Positions 34,148-43,964 of a stretch of DNA of 64,000 nucleotides are shown here, one piece after another. Where the stretch lies: positions 2,143,501-2,207,500 of the forward strand of contig NC_008260.1 of assembly GCF_000009365.1 (NCBI RefSeq), given 5' to 3'. The DNA comes from Alcanivorax borkumensis SK2. Its GTDB lineage: Bacteria; Pseudomonadota; Gammaproteobacteria; Pseudomonadales; Alcanivoracaceae. Each line of letters opens with the position of its first letter. The first letter of the stretch is position 1. A program made the translations under genes and the position numbers. The notes beneath the pieces were generated by a model. It searched no databases. It saw only the letters and a program-made list of their open reading frames with translations, and was not told where the DNA came from.

Positions 34148-35356
34148 TTATTCGTGGTCGTTAACGTCGGCGGGCTGAATCAGATCGCCGGTATCGTTGC
34201 CGAAAGCGTTACGCTCATAGGTGATCACCGCCGCAATCTGGCGAGGTGTCAGTTGAGCCTTGAAGCTGGGCATGGCAGCACGGCCATTCACCAACACGTC
34301 GATATGCTCGTTCAGGTGCTCGTTATTGGTGGCAAACTCTGTACCAGCAAATGCCAAGCCGATACCGCCTTCACCATTAGCACCGTGACACATTGCACAG
34401 GCACCAGCATAAACTTGCTTACCTTCTTCCATCGCCTGATCGATATCAGCAAACGGTGTCAGGTCGGGCCCAGAAGCGGCTTTTTCTTTCTCTTCAGCAA
34501 TCCAAGCCTTGAATTCGTCCTGGGTTACTACCTCTACGGCAATCGGCATAAAGGCGTGGTTCTTACCACACAACTCAGCACACTGGCCGTAGTAAGTGCC
34601 TTCTTTGCCTTCCGGAACCAAAGCCCAGGTCTCGTTAACGAAACCTGGAATTGCATCTTTCTTGCCGCCGAAGTCCGGCACCCAAAAAGAATGGATTACG
34701 TCATCAGAAGTCACCAAGAAACGCACTTTTTGGCCAGACGGGATAAGCAGTTTGTTATCCACTTCCAAGTTGTAGTTGTGGTCTTTCTCAGGAGCCTCTT
34801 TACCGACCAGCTCCTTCGCTGTGCCGTAAGGAAACAGGCCACCGGAAAGAACCGGGTTGTTGTACTGTTCCGGCGGCGTAGCCAGGTTAGAGAAGAAAGA
34901 GACTCCGATATCGTTGTCATCTTCGTACGTCAAATACTCGTAGCTCCACTTCCAGCGATAACCGGTTACCTTCACCGTCAGTTCAGATTCAGCGGTGTCA
35001 TCCAGCTGAACCAGCACCCGGGTGGCCGGTACGGCCATGGCAATCAGGATGACAAAGGGAATCACTGTCCACAGCACTTCGAAAAACACGTTTTCATGGA
35101 AAGTGGAAGGATTTGGGTTTTTGGATCGACGGTGGCGAATCATCGAGAACAGAATCAGGCCACAGACCATAAGACCGATAACGGTCACGATCCAGAGAAC
35201 GGTGGTGTGAAGATCTTGAACGTCCTGGCTGGCCTGGGTTACCCCGGGTCGCAGGTCGAGATCGGAACGTTCGGTCCAGTCGCTAGCGAAGGTCATGCCA
35301 CTGATCATCAGTGACGTAAGACCAACCGCTGCGCGGTGGAACAGAGTTGACTGCAT
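34148..35356 (-). CDS. coxB: Cytochrome c oxidase subunit II with fused cytochrome c domain
   Basis: A 402-residue subunit II. After a signal peptide (1-24) there are two membrane helices, a CuA domain (ligands in HSFWVPDFG and in YGQCAELCGKNHAFMP), and a C-terminal cytochrome c domain with the heme motif CAMCH near residue 317 and a likely Met ligand in RAAMPSF. The fused domain makes this a caa3-like subunit II in which electrons can enter through the attached heme c. First gene of the unit, with GGGAG 8 bases before its ATG. Confidence 0.97.
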   Translation of the reverse strand: MQSTLFHRAAVGLTSLMISGMTFASDWTERSDLDLRPGVTQASQDVQDLHTTVLWIVTVIGLMVCGLILFSMIRHRRSKNPNPSTFHENVFFEVLWTVIPFVILIAMAVPATRVLVQLDDTAESELTVKVTGYRWKWSYEYLTYEDDNDIGVSFFSNLATPPEQYNNPVLSGGLFPYGTAKELVGKEAPEKDHNYNLEVDNKLLIPSGQKVRFLVTSDDVIHSFWVPDFGGKKDAIPGFVNETWALVPEGKEGTYYGQCAELCGKNHAFMPIAVEVVTQDEFKAWIAEEKEKAASGPDLTPFADIDQAMEEGKQVYAGACAMCHGANGEGGIGLAFAGTEFATNNEHLNEHIDVLVNGRAAMPSFKAQLTPRQIAAVITYERNAFGNDTGDLIQPADVNDHE

Positions 35357-35753
35357 GCGTTTGCTCCCTGTTTTCCCCAGCGCTACCCCATTACAGGCAC
35401 GCTTGTTCTTTGCCGTTACCGGCGCCTGGAAAGCGAGTTTCAGGATTGATGCAGCGAAACGGTCACCAGACCTTCCCCATTGACATACTCGACCAAGGGG
35501 GCGGCCGTTTAGCGTGTCACATAGGAGGCAAAACCCAATAAAATCAAATAGCTATTTGCCGCCATAGTAACTTCATTGAATTGCCGGAGGTGTGGCAAAT
35601 TGTCCCACTGCATTTATGGGCGCCAACTTTAGTCATTCGCATTGCCAAAGTCCAGCCGAAAGGTCGGGTTTATCAAGCCCTTCAAGCAGGTACGAAAGTC
35701 GCACTCTATGCTACACTTCGGCTCTATTTTCCTAGTTAGCGTCTCTTTCTACC
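35357..35753. other. Divergent control region between coxB and the DUF1820 gene
   Basis: About 400 bases without a gene. It must carry the cox promoter on the minus strand and the promoter of the DUF1820 gene on the plus strand. I see no well-matched operator or RNA element. Confidence 0.4.
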
Positions 35754-36092
35754 ATGCCCAAACGACGACCCATCTACCGCGTCATATTCCAGAGCCAAGC
35801 ACAAACCTACGAAATTTATGCCTCAGAGATATACCAAAGCGACCTGCATGGCTTTATCGAGGTGGAGGAGTTTCTGTTCGATGAGCGCAGCGGTGTAGTG
35901 GTCGATCCATCGGAAGAAAAGCTTAAGAGCGAATTTTCAGGGGTTTTGCGGTCATACATCCCCATGCATACGGTGATCCGTATTGATGAAGTAGAAAAAG
36001 AAGGCGTAGGCAAAATCACCGAATCACGCGGTGAAGCGCGTAGCAACAACGTTTCCCCGTTCCCCATGCCTCCTAGCCCATCCAAAGACTGA
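35754..36092 (+). CDS. DUF1820-family protein
   Basis: A 112-residue protein. Its N-terminus PKRRPIYRVIFQSQAQTYEIYA and the middle LHGFIEVEEFLFDE are typical of DUF1820, a conserved gammaproteobacterial family of unknown function. It is acidic in the middle with a Pro-rich tail. It lies alone between the two halves of the oxidase region. Confidence 0.9.
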   Translation: MPKRRPIYRVIFQSQAQTYEIYASEIYQSDLHGFIEVEEFLFDERSGVVVDPSEEKLKSEFSGVLRSYIPMHTVIRIDEVEKEGVGKITESRGEARSNNVSPFPMPPSPSKD

Positions 36093-36657
36093 GTCCAGCA
36101 CCTACACCCGGAGAAAAACACAGTCCCCCTTAAAAAAGAAGGGCGCCGGCTTGACCGAGCGCCCCGAGGGTTGCCTGATATTACTTAAGAGGAGAAAACA
36201 TATTTTGCCTACTGAATTAGTCCGCAGGCTGATTCAAAGGTTCCCGGAGAAGCAAAAAAAATCAACCGTTTAACCGACGCCCCCCCCCTGCAAAGGTGGT
36301 TACGCGCCACGGGAGCGTACAAGAGAAAGCCCTGTACGAATGCGTCGCACAAACAACATGGCCTGTTCAGGCCGTGCGATCATGCGAACAAAACCAACGC
36401 AAACGGGGCCATCCAGTCCACTGCCGTCTCTTTACCTTGGCCACCACCATAGCCTGAATGGGGTGAGCGCAATCTGAATAAAAAGAGAAGTGCATCCGTG
36501 CTCCTTGGCCATCCTTACTGGCCCTTCTCCTCCTACTCACTCAAGGTGAGCCCACTGTATCCGAGCCCCCCTGACTATCTTCGTTCCATGGGCTGCAGCC
36601 TTTTTACTGGCCTTTTACAAGGCAAGCAGCGCTTCACGGCACCATTTCGCTGCAGCC
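36093..36657. other. Intergenic region, no clear gene
   Basis: About 560 bases. Short plus-strand frames exist; one very short frame from a TTG at 36205 has GGAG upstream but encodes only 23 residues and is not supported by anything else. No repeat, RNA gene or strong terminator is seen. Confidence 0.4.
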
Positions 36658-36930
36658 TTACTCTCCTGGGTTTTGCGAAGGCTGACCGCTGGGCTGAATC
36701 GGCTCACCGTAACGCAGAGTCGGGTTCACATCGTGAGGCCGCACCCAGCCCATATGCATGCTAAGCAAAATAAACAAAAATACCGTCACCGAAAAACCCA
36801 CACGCCAAGCCAGGGCTCGCATGGTCTTACCTTCTTTTCCCTGCCCTTTCACCAAAGACATGAGCGCGCGGCCCAGAGAGATCACTGCCGCAAGCAACAA
36901 AATCACAACAATCAGCTTTACCCACCACAT
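36658..36930 (-). CDS. DUF2909 twin-transmembrane protein
   Basis: A 90-residue membrane protein with two helices (about residues 2-22 and 43-63) and a Pro-rich C-terminal tail. The layout and the segment LVKGQGKEGKTMRALAWRV match the DUF2909 family, which is usually encoded next to SURF1 in oxidase gene clusters. The ATG at 36930 has GGAGA 8 bases upstream. A role in oxidase assembly is inferred from context. Confidence 0.82.
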   Translation of the reverse strand: MWWVKLIVVILLLAAVISLGRALMSLVKGQGKEGKTMRALAWRVGFSVTVFLFILLSMHMGWVRPHDVNPTLRYGEPIQPSGQPSQNPGE

Positions 36931-37156
36931 ACTCGTTATCTCCTTAAACACATCAAAGCTTAAATAAGCACACAAAGGGGACTTTCTCGCAGGCAGATGA
37001 AAAGCCCGGCCAGCTATGTACAATGTGCCGCCATTGTCAGGCAGGCATTGTAATGGCCTAGCCTGACTGTGCACACACTATCGACAAAGCAAGGCGACAA
37101 CATAAAACAGCAATCCCCGTTTCGCCGCGCTACTGCTGTCACGAGGGCAGACAACC

Positions 37157-37909
37157 ATGCCTCATTCTTACCGCCGCGCACCTTGGGTCGCACTCATAGC
37201 GACCCTTATTGTGGCCGCAAGCTGCTTGCGACTGGCCTTTTGGCAGCTGGAACGCGCTGAAGAAAAACGCCTGTGGCTAACAGAACAGAACGAACGGGCC
37301 ACCCTACCACCCGCCGACCTGCCCACCCTGCTAGCTGATACTGACCCTATGCACCGTCGCATCACTATCACCGGTCACTTCGACAACGCCCACAACGTGC
37401 TCCTAGATAACCGTACCCTCAACGGCGTGGCCGGTTATCACCTGTTGACTCCTTTTGAAACCCGAGAGGGCCGCTGGGTATTAATTAACCGGGGTTGGCT
37501 AGCGAGAGGAAACGACCGCGCCACACTACCAACGATCGTCCCCATTGAGGGAAACCAAACCGTCCACGGAACGGCTTATCGCCCCTCCCGGGACGTTTTT
37601 GTGCTCAAGGACATGCCATTGCCCAACAATCAGTGGCCATTGCGCGTACAAAAAGTGGATTTTGACGCTATTGGAGAACGACTTGGGGTAGAATTACCGC
37701 CCTTTGAAATCCGGGTTACTCCGGAACTGGCGCTGGGCAACAATGTACCACTGCCCCGGCACTGGCAGGACGTGACCGTAATGGGCCCGGAACGACACAA
37801 GGCCTATGCGCTGCAATGGTTCGCACTGGCGCTGGCCGCTCTGCTGATATATGTTGCCGCCGCACTCCGAAACAGGCGTAAAGCACGCAAGACGCGAGAG
37901 GAATTGTAA
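37157..37909 (+). CDS. SURF1-family oxidase assembly protein
   Basis: A 250-residue SURF1 protein with one membrane helix at each end (about 10-28 and 217-236) and a periplasmic domain between. Typical segments are LGLAFWQLERAEEKR-like (seen as LRLAFWQLERAEEKR), VLLDNRTLNGVAGYHLLTP and WVLINRGWLARG. SURF1 helps to insert heme a into subunit I. Its stop overlaps the next start (TAATG). Confidence 0.95.
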   Translation: MPHSYRRAPWVALIATLIVAASCLRLAFWQLERAEEKRLWLTEQNERATLPPADLPTLLADTDPMHRRITITGHFDNAHNVLLDNRTLNGVAGYHLLTPFETREGRWVLINRGWLARGNDRATLPTIVPIEGNQTVHGTAYRPSRDVFVLKDMPLPNNQWPLRVQKVDFDAIGERLGVELPPFEIRVTPELALGNNVPLPRHWQDVTVMGPERHKAYALQWFALALAALLIYVAAALRNRRKARKTREEL

Positions 37910-38523
37910 TGTCTCCACGGACCAAGAACATTGCCACCCTAGCGGCAATCATTGCTCCTTTTATCCTGTTTTTTTTGGCCGGACGCTTTCTGATAAACCC
38001 CGCGGAGCTGTCGAAGGTCAACAAAGGGCAACTATTGATCCCGCATATCGATATGGCGGCTCTACATGCCACCGATAGCGAACAGCAGCCCTATGACCGC
38101 GATGATATGAGCAACCAGTGGACACTGCTTTATGTGGCCGGTGAAGGTTGTGACACGCGCTGTAAAAACGGGCTCTATTATCAAGTAAAACAGGTACGAC
38201 TCGCGCTAGGGGAAGATACTCAGCGTGTGCGCAGGGTGATTCTCCATACCGCTCCCGCCAATACCGAATTACAAACCTTCCTTACCGATAAAGTCGATGG
38301 CATGGTTTCCATTCATGCCTCTGCTGCTGATGTTAAGCGGGCTCTGGCACCGGTATACGCCCCCGAGCCCAGTCACCCCATTGGCGATATTTTTTTGGTC
38401 AGCCCGGACGGCCAAATCTTCATGCGTTACCCCTCGCACGAAAACATGGATGCCACCCTCGAAGAGGCGGAGAACATCCGCGTCGATCTCAAACGGACCC
38501 TTAAAGGGTCACTGATCGGTTAA
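37909..38523 (+). CDS. SCO-like thioredoxin-fold oxidase assembly protein
   Basis: A 204-residue membrane-anchored protein: one N-terminal helix (about 10-28) and a periplasmic thioredoxin-like domain. Residues C81 and C85 form a CXXXC (GEGCDTRCK), and H157 precedes a FLVSPDGQIFMRYP strand, which is the arrangement of the three copper ligands in SCO1/SenC proteins. Overall similarity to SCO1 is low, so databases often call it hypothetical. It is coupled to SURF1 upstream and precedes ctaA by 14 bases, which supports a role in oxidase copper or thiol chemistry. Confidence 0.8.
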   Translation: MSPRTKNIATLAAIIAPFILFFLAGRFLINPAELSKVNKGQLLIPHIDMAALHATDSEQQPYDRDDMSNQWTLLYVAGEGCDTRCKNGLYYQVKQVRLALGEDTQRVRRVILHTAPANTELQTFLTDKVDGMVSIHASAADVKRALAPVYAPEPSHPIGDIFLVSPDGQIFMRYPSHENMDATLEEAENIRVDLKRTLKGSLIG

Positions 38524-38537
38524 GCAGGCCCTTGATT

Positions 38538-39602
38538 ATGCAAACTCCCACCGCATCACAGCGCTGGCTGCGCCGCTTTTGTATTCTGGCCGTCCTTCTG
38601 GCTGCTGGCGTGATCACCCTCGGCGCCTGGACTCGGCTATCCGATGCCGGCTTGGGCTGCCCGGACTGGCCAGGCTGTTATGGCCATCTGGACGTCCGCA
38701 AAGCCATTGAGCACGTGGCCAACACCAACGAAACCACGCCCGGGACCCTGCGCGAAGCGCACAAAACCGTACCAGAAATGGTGCATCGCTATTTTGCCTC
38801 GACCCTGGGCCTCGTCATTATCATCATCGCTGCACTGTCATTCGTTAATCGCAAACGGGAAAAGCAACCACTGAAACTACCGCTCTTTCTGGTGGCATTA
38901 GTTATCTTTCAGGGCATTCTCGGCATGTGGACGGTAACCATGGGGCTGCAGCCCACTATCGTCATGCTGCACCTGCTCGGCGGTTTTACCACCTTCACCC
39001 TGTTGGTACTGCTCACTGCCCGAGTGTTTCGCTGGCCAAGCTTTCTGAATGACTGCGATGTGCTCACCCTCAAGCCTCTGGCATCAATAACACTAGCCGC
39101 GGTTATTTTACAGATCGCTCTGGGCGGCTGGACCGCCAGTAACTATGCAGCCGTGGCCTGCACCGATCTGCCCGTGTGTGAAGAAGGCTGGCAAGAACGG
39201 CTAAATTTCGAGAAAGCCTTTATCTTTTGGGGGCACGAACACGACAAGCCGGACTATGAGTACGGAGTTTTAGATAACGAAGCGCGCACAACCATCCACG
39301 TGATGCACCGTTTCGGCGCCCTGGTCGTTACCCTGCTGGCCCTCTTACTGGTAGGGAAAATTCTGTTGCGGGCCCGCAGCGTATTTTTCCGAAACTTTGC
39401 CCTGGTGATTGCCGGCCTTCTCACCCTACAGATCGGGCTGGGGCTAAGTAACGTCATCTTTGCTGTGCCACTGGATGTGGCCGTCGCGCATAATTTTGTG
39501 GCAGTGCTACTGTTAGCTAGTCTGGTCTTATTTATCCGTGCCATAAACGTAAAATGCGGCAAACGCGAACCAAAGTCACAACAAAAAGGAGCCCCGTCAT
39601 GA
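38538..39602 (+). CDS. ctaA: Heme A synthase
   Basis: A 354-residue COX15/CtaA protein with eight membrane helices. The first helix is followed by the conserved GAWTRLSDAGLGCPDWPGCYG, and the heme-ligand His residues lie in VHRYFASTLG and MHRFGALVV. It oxidises the methyl group of heme O to make heme A for the aa3 oxidase. Its stop overlaps the start of ctaB (ATGA). ATG at 38538 chosen over a TTG two codons earlier. Confidence 0.95.
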   Translation: MQTPTASQRWLRRFCILAVLLAAGVITLGAWTRLSDAGLGCPDWPGCYGHLDVRKAIEHVANTNETTPGTLREAHKTVPEMVHRYFASTLGLVIIIIAALSFVNRKREKQPLKLPLFLVALVIFQGILGMWTVTMGLQPTIVMLHLLGGFTTFTLLVLLTARVFRWPSFLNDCDVLTLKPLASITLAAVILQIALGGWTASNYAAVACTDLPVCEEGWQERLNFEKAFIFWGHEHDKPDYEYGVLDNEARTTIHVMHRFGALVVTLLALLLVGKILLRARSVFFRNFALVIAGLLTLQIGLGLSNVIFAVPLDVAVAHNFVAVLLLASLVLFIRAINVKCGKREPKSQQKGAPS

Positions 39603-40510
39603 GTGAGAGAACCCACTGGCGCGACTATCTCGCCCTCACTAAACCCGGCGTGGTCATGCTGCTTATGGTCACCGCGGTGGCGGGCATGTTTCTAGCCACC
39701 GAACCGGCAGGCATGGTGCCATTAGCCACTTTCATCCCTGCCTTTGTGGGGCTGTCGCTGGCCATGATGGCCTCCGCCGCGATCAACCAAATTATGGATC
39801 AGAAAATTGACGCCATTATGAAGCGCACCGAAAAGCGCCCTCTGGTTGCCGGAAAGCTGACCCCCAAAGCCGCCATCACCTTTGCGGTGCTGCTAGCAAC
39901 CGCCTCAATGATTATGCTGTACTTTCTGGTGAACCCGCTAACGGCGTGGTTGACCTTGTTCGGCTTTGTCGGCTATGCCTTTATTTACACCCTGTATCTC
40001 AAACGCGCTACACCGCAAAACATCGTGATTGGGGGTATCGCGGGCGCCATCCCGCCGCTACTGGGCTGGACCGCCGTCACCGGTGAAGCACACCCCTACG
40101 CTTGGCTGCTAGTGCTCATCATCTTCGTTTGGACCCCACCACACTTCTGGGCGCTGGCCATCCATCGCCGCGATGAATATGCCAAGGCCGATATACCCAT
40201 GTTACCGGTGACCCATGGCATCCCGTTTACCCGTGAATCGGTGCTCTACTACACCATCTTGCTGTTTATCTGCACGCTGCTGCCTTACCTCACCGGCATG
40301 AGCGACCTGATTTATTTGCTCAGCGCGTTGATCCTCGGCTTGGTATTTCTCTATCACGCAGTACGCCTGCGTTTTTCTGAAGACCCGAAACTTCCAATGA
40401 AAACCTTCGGTTATTCAATTACTTATTTGTTCGCTCTGTTTACCGCCCTGCTGGTAGACCACTACCTGCCCGTGACGCCCGCCAATGTCGCGTCCTGGCT
40501 TGGCGCATGA
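39599..40510 (+). CDS. ctaB: Protoheme IX farnesyltransferase (heme O synthase)
   Basis: A 303-residue UbiA-type prenyltransferase with about nine membrane helices. The first Asp-rich motif is NQIMDQKID and the second region is RRDEYAKADIPMLP. It adds a farnesyl group to heme B to make heme O. AAGGAG lies 8 bases before the ATG at 39599. Last gene of the SURF1-SCO-like-ctaA-ctaB run; no separate SCO1 gene follows. Also called cyoE. Confidence 0.96.
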   Translation: MSERTHWRDYLALTKPGVVMLLMVTAVAGMFLATEPAGMVPLATFIPAFVGLSLAMMASAAINQIMDQKIDAIMKRTEKRPLVAGKLTPKAAITFAVLLATASMIMLYFLVNPLTAWLTLFGFVGYAFIYTLYLKRATPQNIVIGGIAGAIPPLLGWTAVTGEAHPYAWLLVLIIFVWTPPHFWALAIHRRDEYAKADIPMLPVTHGIPFTRESVLYYTILLFICTLLPYLTGMSDLIYLLSALILGLVFLYHAVRLRFSEDPKLPMKTFGYSITYLFALFTALLVDHYLPVTPANVASWLGA

Positions 40511-40606
40511 GGCACACATAAGCCAAGGTGCCGGAGCCCAGAGGAGGCACCGGCGCCCTGCCGCGCTATACTCTTCCCCATAGAATACCAACTAGGGGAA
40601 AACAAC

Positions 40607-41062
40607 ATGGCAACCCGCAGCATGAATGACTGGCTCAACGCCTATGGCGAAAGCCACCAAAACCCTACCAACAAGAAAGTACACTTCCTATGCGTGCCGG
40701 TGATCTTCTTTACCATCGTCGGCTTTCTCTGGGCTCTTCCCGCCCCCCTGTTCACAGGGTTCTGGGCATGCTTAGCACTGGTCTTCGTCACACTCTACTA
40801 CGCCCGCCTATCCATACCCATTGCTGTGGGCATGCTGGCTTTTAGCTTGCTCTGTCTGGCCGGCCTCAGTCTCATCGCTGCCGCCGGCATTAGCGTCTGG
40901 CTGTTCTCACTAGTGGTCTTCATTCTCGCCTGGATTGGCCAATTCTGGGGCCATAAAGTTGAGGGCCAAAAACCCTCGTTTTTCGAAGACATCCAGTATC
41001 TGATGATCGGCCCAGCTTGGATCATGGGCTTCCTCTATCGAAAATGGGGAATCAAGTATTAA
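40607..41062 (+). CDS. Mpo1-like/DUF962 membrane protein
   Basis: A 151-residue membrane protein of the DUF962/Mpo1 family. It has the conserved His motifs in WLNAYGESHQNPTNKKVHFL and in WIGQFWGHKVEGQKPSFFE, with four membrane helices between and around them. Yeast Mpo1 is an iron-dependent dioxygenase that shortens 2-hydroxy fatty acids. The bacterial role is not known. Single gene after ctaB. Confidence 0.88.
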   Translation: MATRSMNDWLNAYGESHQNPTNKKVHFLCVPVIFFTIVGFLWALPAPLFTGFWACLALVFVTLYYARLSIPIAVGMLAFSLLCLAGLSLIAAAGISVWLFSLVVFILAWIGQFWGHKVEGQKPSFFEDIQYLMIGPAWIMGFLYRKWGIKY

Positions 41063-41185
41063 TTTCTTCCTGTAAGAGCTTAACGGCAAACGTCTGCAGC
41101 AAATCAAAGCCAACGCCTTTCCACTCTACGACTTTTGCAGTAGGTTATAGGCTAACAACAACATCGCAGGGGAAGGAATACCCGC

Positions 41186-41773
41186 ATGGGCACTCTGATT
41201 TTTTTCGGCATCATCATTGCCGTCATCATTTACATCATTGCCGTCTACAACCGACTTATCGCCCTGAAAAACCGTTTCAAGAACGGCTTTGCCCAAATTG
41301 ACGTGCAACTGCAACGCCGCCACGATTTGATCCCCAACCTGGTGGAAACGGCCAAAGGCTACATGAGCCATGAAAAAGAAACGCTAACCCAGGTAATCGA
41401 AGCGCGAAACCAGGCGATTAGCGCCAAAAAAGCCGCCGCTGCACACCCGGACGATGCCAATGCCGTGGCTCAACTGGGCAAAGCAGAATCCTTCCTCTCC
41501 GGCTCACTGGCTAATTTCTTTGCTCTCAGCGAAAACTACCCGGATCTCAAGGCTAACGACACCATGGCCCAGCTGATGGAAGAACTGAGCAGCACCGAAA
41601 ACCGTATTGGGTTTGCTCGCCAAGCATTCAACGATGCGGTAATGAACTACAACACCTACCGTGAGCAGTTCCCACAAAACTTCATCGGCGGATTATTCGG
41701 CAGCTTTAGCGAAGCCAAGCTGCTACAAATTGAGACCGAGCAGGCACGCAAGGCCGTGAACGTCAGTTTCTAA
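41186..41773 (+). CDS. LemA-family protein paired with M48 peptidase
   Basis: A 195-residue LemA protein. It has one N-terminal membrane helix (about 3-22) and no lipobox, unlike the LemA at 13897. Family motif RRHDLIPNLVETAKGYMSHEKE, then SENYPDLKANDTM and LSSTENRIGFARQAF. AGGGGAAGG lies upstream. The M48 peptidase gene follows after 12 bases, a common pair. Confidence 0.93.
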   Translation: MGTLIFFGIIIAVIIYIIAVYNRLIALKNRFKNGFAQIDVQLQRRHDLIPNLVETAKGYMSHEKETLTQVIEARNQAISAKKAAAAHPDDANAVAQLGKAESFLSGSLANFFALSENYPDLKANDTMAQLMEELSSTENRIGFARQAFNDAVMNYNTYREQFPQNFIGGLFGSFSEAKLLQIETEQARKAVNVSF

Positions 41774-41785
41774 CCCGGCCTCGCC

Positions 41786-43681
41786 ATGGATTTCTTTCAA
41801 CACCAAGAACGAGCCCGCCGCAAAACCGGGCTGCTTGTTCTGTATTTCATCCTCGCGGTCATCGCCATCGTGGTGTGTGTCAACCTGGCCTTGTTGCTGA
41901 CGCTGTTCTGGGGAAACGTCCAGATCGTGCATGCTCACCAATGGCTTGCACACCCCATCGTCCACTGGGTTACCGGCCTTACCCTGGCGGTTATGATCTT
42001 CGGCTGTCTGATTAAACTTTGGCAGCTGCGCAACGGTGGTAAGGGCCTAGCGGACATGCTCGGTGCCCGCCACATTCCCATGGATAGCGTAGACATCAGC
42101 GAAAAAAAGCTGATCAATGTGGTCGAGGAAATGAGTATTGCCTCGGGTATCCCCGCTCCCCAGCTCTATGTGCTGGACAAGGAAAGCGGCATTAACGCTT
42201 TCGTAGCAGGCTTCCGCCCCTCGGAAACCGTGCTGGTGGTGACGCAGGGCACACTTAACGAGCTCAATCGCGATGAGCTGCAAGGCGTTATCGCCCATGA
42301 GTTCAGCCATATTTTCAATGCCGACATGCGCCTGAACTTGCGCCTGCTGGCCGTGCTTGCGGGCATTCTCGCACTAGGAAAAGTTGGCGAATACCTGATT
42401 CGCGGCCAACGCCGCTCTTCTTCTAACCGCAAAGGCGGTGGCGGGCTGGTGTTTGCCGGGCTGGCATTGATGGTTGTCGGTTATGTCGGGCTGTTCTTCG
42501 GACGCCTGATTAAAGCGGCCATCTCCCGGCAGCGGGAGCTGTTGGCAGATGCCTCTGCCGTGCAATTCACCCGCAACCCGGCAGGAATTGGCGGTGCACT
42601 GATTAAAATTCGCAACGGCAACGGCTCTCACTTAACCAGCCCCCACGCAGAAGACATGAGCCATATGTGTTTCGGCGAAACGTTACGTTTTCGCTGGCGC
42701 AACCTGCTAGGTACCCATCCACCACTGGACGAGCGACTCCGCGCCCTAGGCAGCGACTGGGTGGCCCGTGCCCGTAGCCGAGCCCGTAATACCCTTAGCA
42801 CCGCCACACACAGCAACCCCGAGATTCCTCAAGGAGCCTCAGCCTTCGCCGGCGGCAGCCTTAAGCCCACACGTAACGAAAACCCGCCAGCCGCCCCCTC
42901 ACAACGTATTGGCACCGTAAGCGAACCCGATATGGGCTATGCCCGTAGCTTGTTGGAGACCATTCCTGACGATCTTCGACGCCAAACTCGCTCGCCCAAG
43001 TCGGCAGAGAATGTGCTCTACGCCCTGATACTTAGCGCGTCAAATAGCAGCACTGAAGCGCTGTTGGCTGCATTAGATATCACAGGTCAACGACCCGCCT
43101 TAGTCACGCTAAGCAAGCAAATTCATGCCCAAGGTTCCCGTCTACGGCTACCGTTAATTGACTTAGCATTACCGGCGCTTAAACCGCTACCCGCCACTGA
43201 CCGGGCACGGATCCTTACTCACCTGACCGCATTGATTGAGGTCGACGACCGTTACAGCTTTTTCGAATGGGCGCTAGTGGGATTAGCCCGCCAGCAACTC
43301 GGGGATCAATCCGGCAAGAATCGCCGCACCCGCTTCCGCCGCTATGGCGCACTGGCCGCAGAACTGCAATTGCTGTTCTCGGTACTGACTTGGGCCAGTG
43401 GCGCTGACGAGAAAGACGCACGTACTCTATTCCAGCTCAGCACCCACGGGCTTCTGCCCGCTGGCCGCACCTTGCTGCCCCTAACACATTGTGGCAGCCA
43501 CAAGCTCAGTAACGCCATTGAGCGCCTGGCCGACTTGTCTCCGCTGCTCAAGGGGCCTGTTATTGATGCTGCGGCGGATCTGGTACTGGCCGATGGTAAA
43601 GTCCAGGTGCAGGAAGCAGAACTGCTGCGCGCGGTATCCGCCCTGCTTGAGTGTCCCCTTCCGCCCCTGTTTAATCGCTAA
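41786..43681 (+). CDS. M48-family membrane metallopeptidase
   Basis: A 631-residue protein. It has two membrane helices near the N-terminus (about 15-40 and 55-75), the zinc motif HEFSH (about residue 171) with the downstream Glu in RQRELLADA, and another pair of helices near 190-240, as in HtpX-type peptidases. The last 300 residues form a long helical, probably cytosolic domain that ordinary HtpX lacks. It is likely a membrane-protein quality-control peptidase working with the adjacent LemA. Confidence 0.92.
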   Translation: MDFFQHQERARRKTGLLVLYFILAVIAIVVCVNLALLLTLFWGNVQIVHAHQWLAHPIVHWVTGLTLAVMIFGCLIKLWQLRNGGKGLADMLGARHIPMDSVDISEKKLINVVEEMSIASGIPAPQLYVLDKESGINAFVAGFRPSETVLVVTQGTLNELNRDELQGVIAHEFSHIFNADMRLNLRLLAVLAGILALGKVGEYLIRGQRRSSSNRKGGGGLVFAGLALMVVGYVGLFFGRLIKAAISRQRELLADASAVQFTRNPAGIGGALIKIRNGNGSHLTSPHAEDMSHMCFGETLRFRWRNLLGTHPPLDERLRALGSDWVARARSRARNTLSTATHSNPEIPQGASAFAGGSLKPTRNENPPAAPSQRIGTVSEPDMGYARSLLETIPDDLRRQTRSPKSAENVLYALILSASNSSTEALLAALDITGQRPALVTLSKQIHAQGSRLRLPLIDLALPALKPLPATDRARILTHLTALIEVDDRYSFFEWALVGLARQQLGDQSGKNRRTRFRRYGALAAELQLLFSVLTWASGADEKDARTLFQLSTHGLLPAGRTLLPLTHCGSHKLSNAIERLADLSPLLKGPVIDAAADLVLADGKVQVQEAELLRAVSALLECPLPPLFNR

Positions 43682-43964
43682 AGAGTTTCCGCAGCCCAAC
43701 ATTTGGGAAATAGGGAATACCAGCAAGGGGCCCTAACAGCCGCAGTGCCACAATACCTTTGAGTTTGATTCCCTATTGCGCAATCAACTGCGCCAATTCC
43801 ACATGTACGCCTTGGCTTACAGATTTTTAAGATAACGTCCTTATCACTTGATGGTATGAAGCGTGCAGAATACGGGCACATTCAAAAACGACCGCTGATC
43901 GACAGCCCTGTGAGCTCTTTCACAATTTAACGCACGATCACACCCATGCGGCGAGGGCAACACG

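Noticed and set aside
34133..35314. A 393-codon plus-strand frame opposite coxB
   Set aside because: It is the complement of the cytochrome oxidase subunit II gene, whose protein is unmistakable; no ribosome binding site or family supports the reverse frame.
36205..36273. Very short gene with a good ribosome binding site
   Set aside because: Only 23 codons from a TTG start, with no other support.
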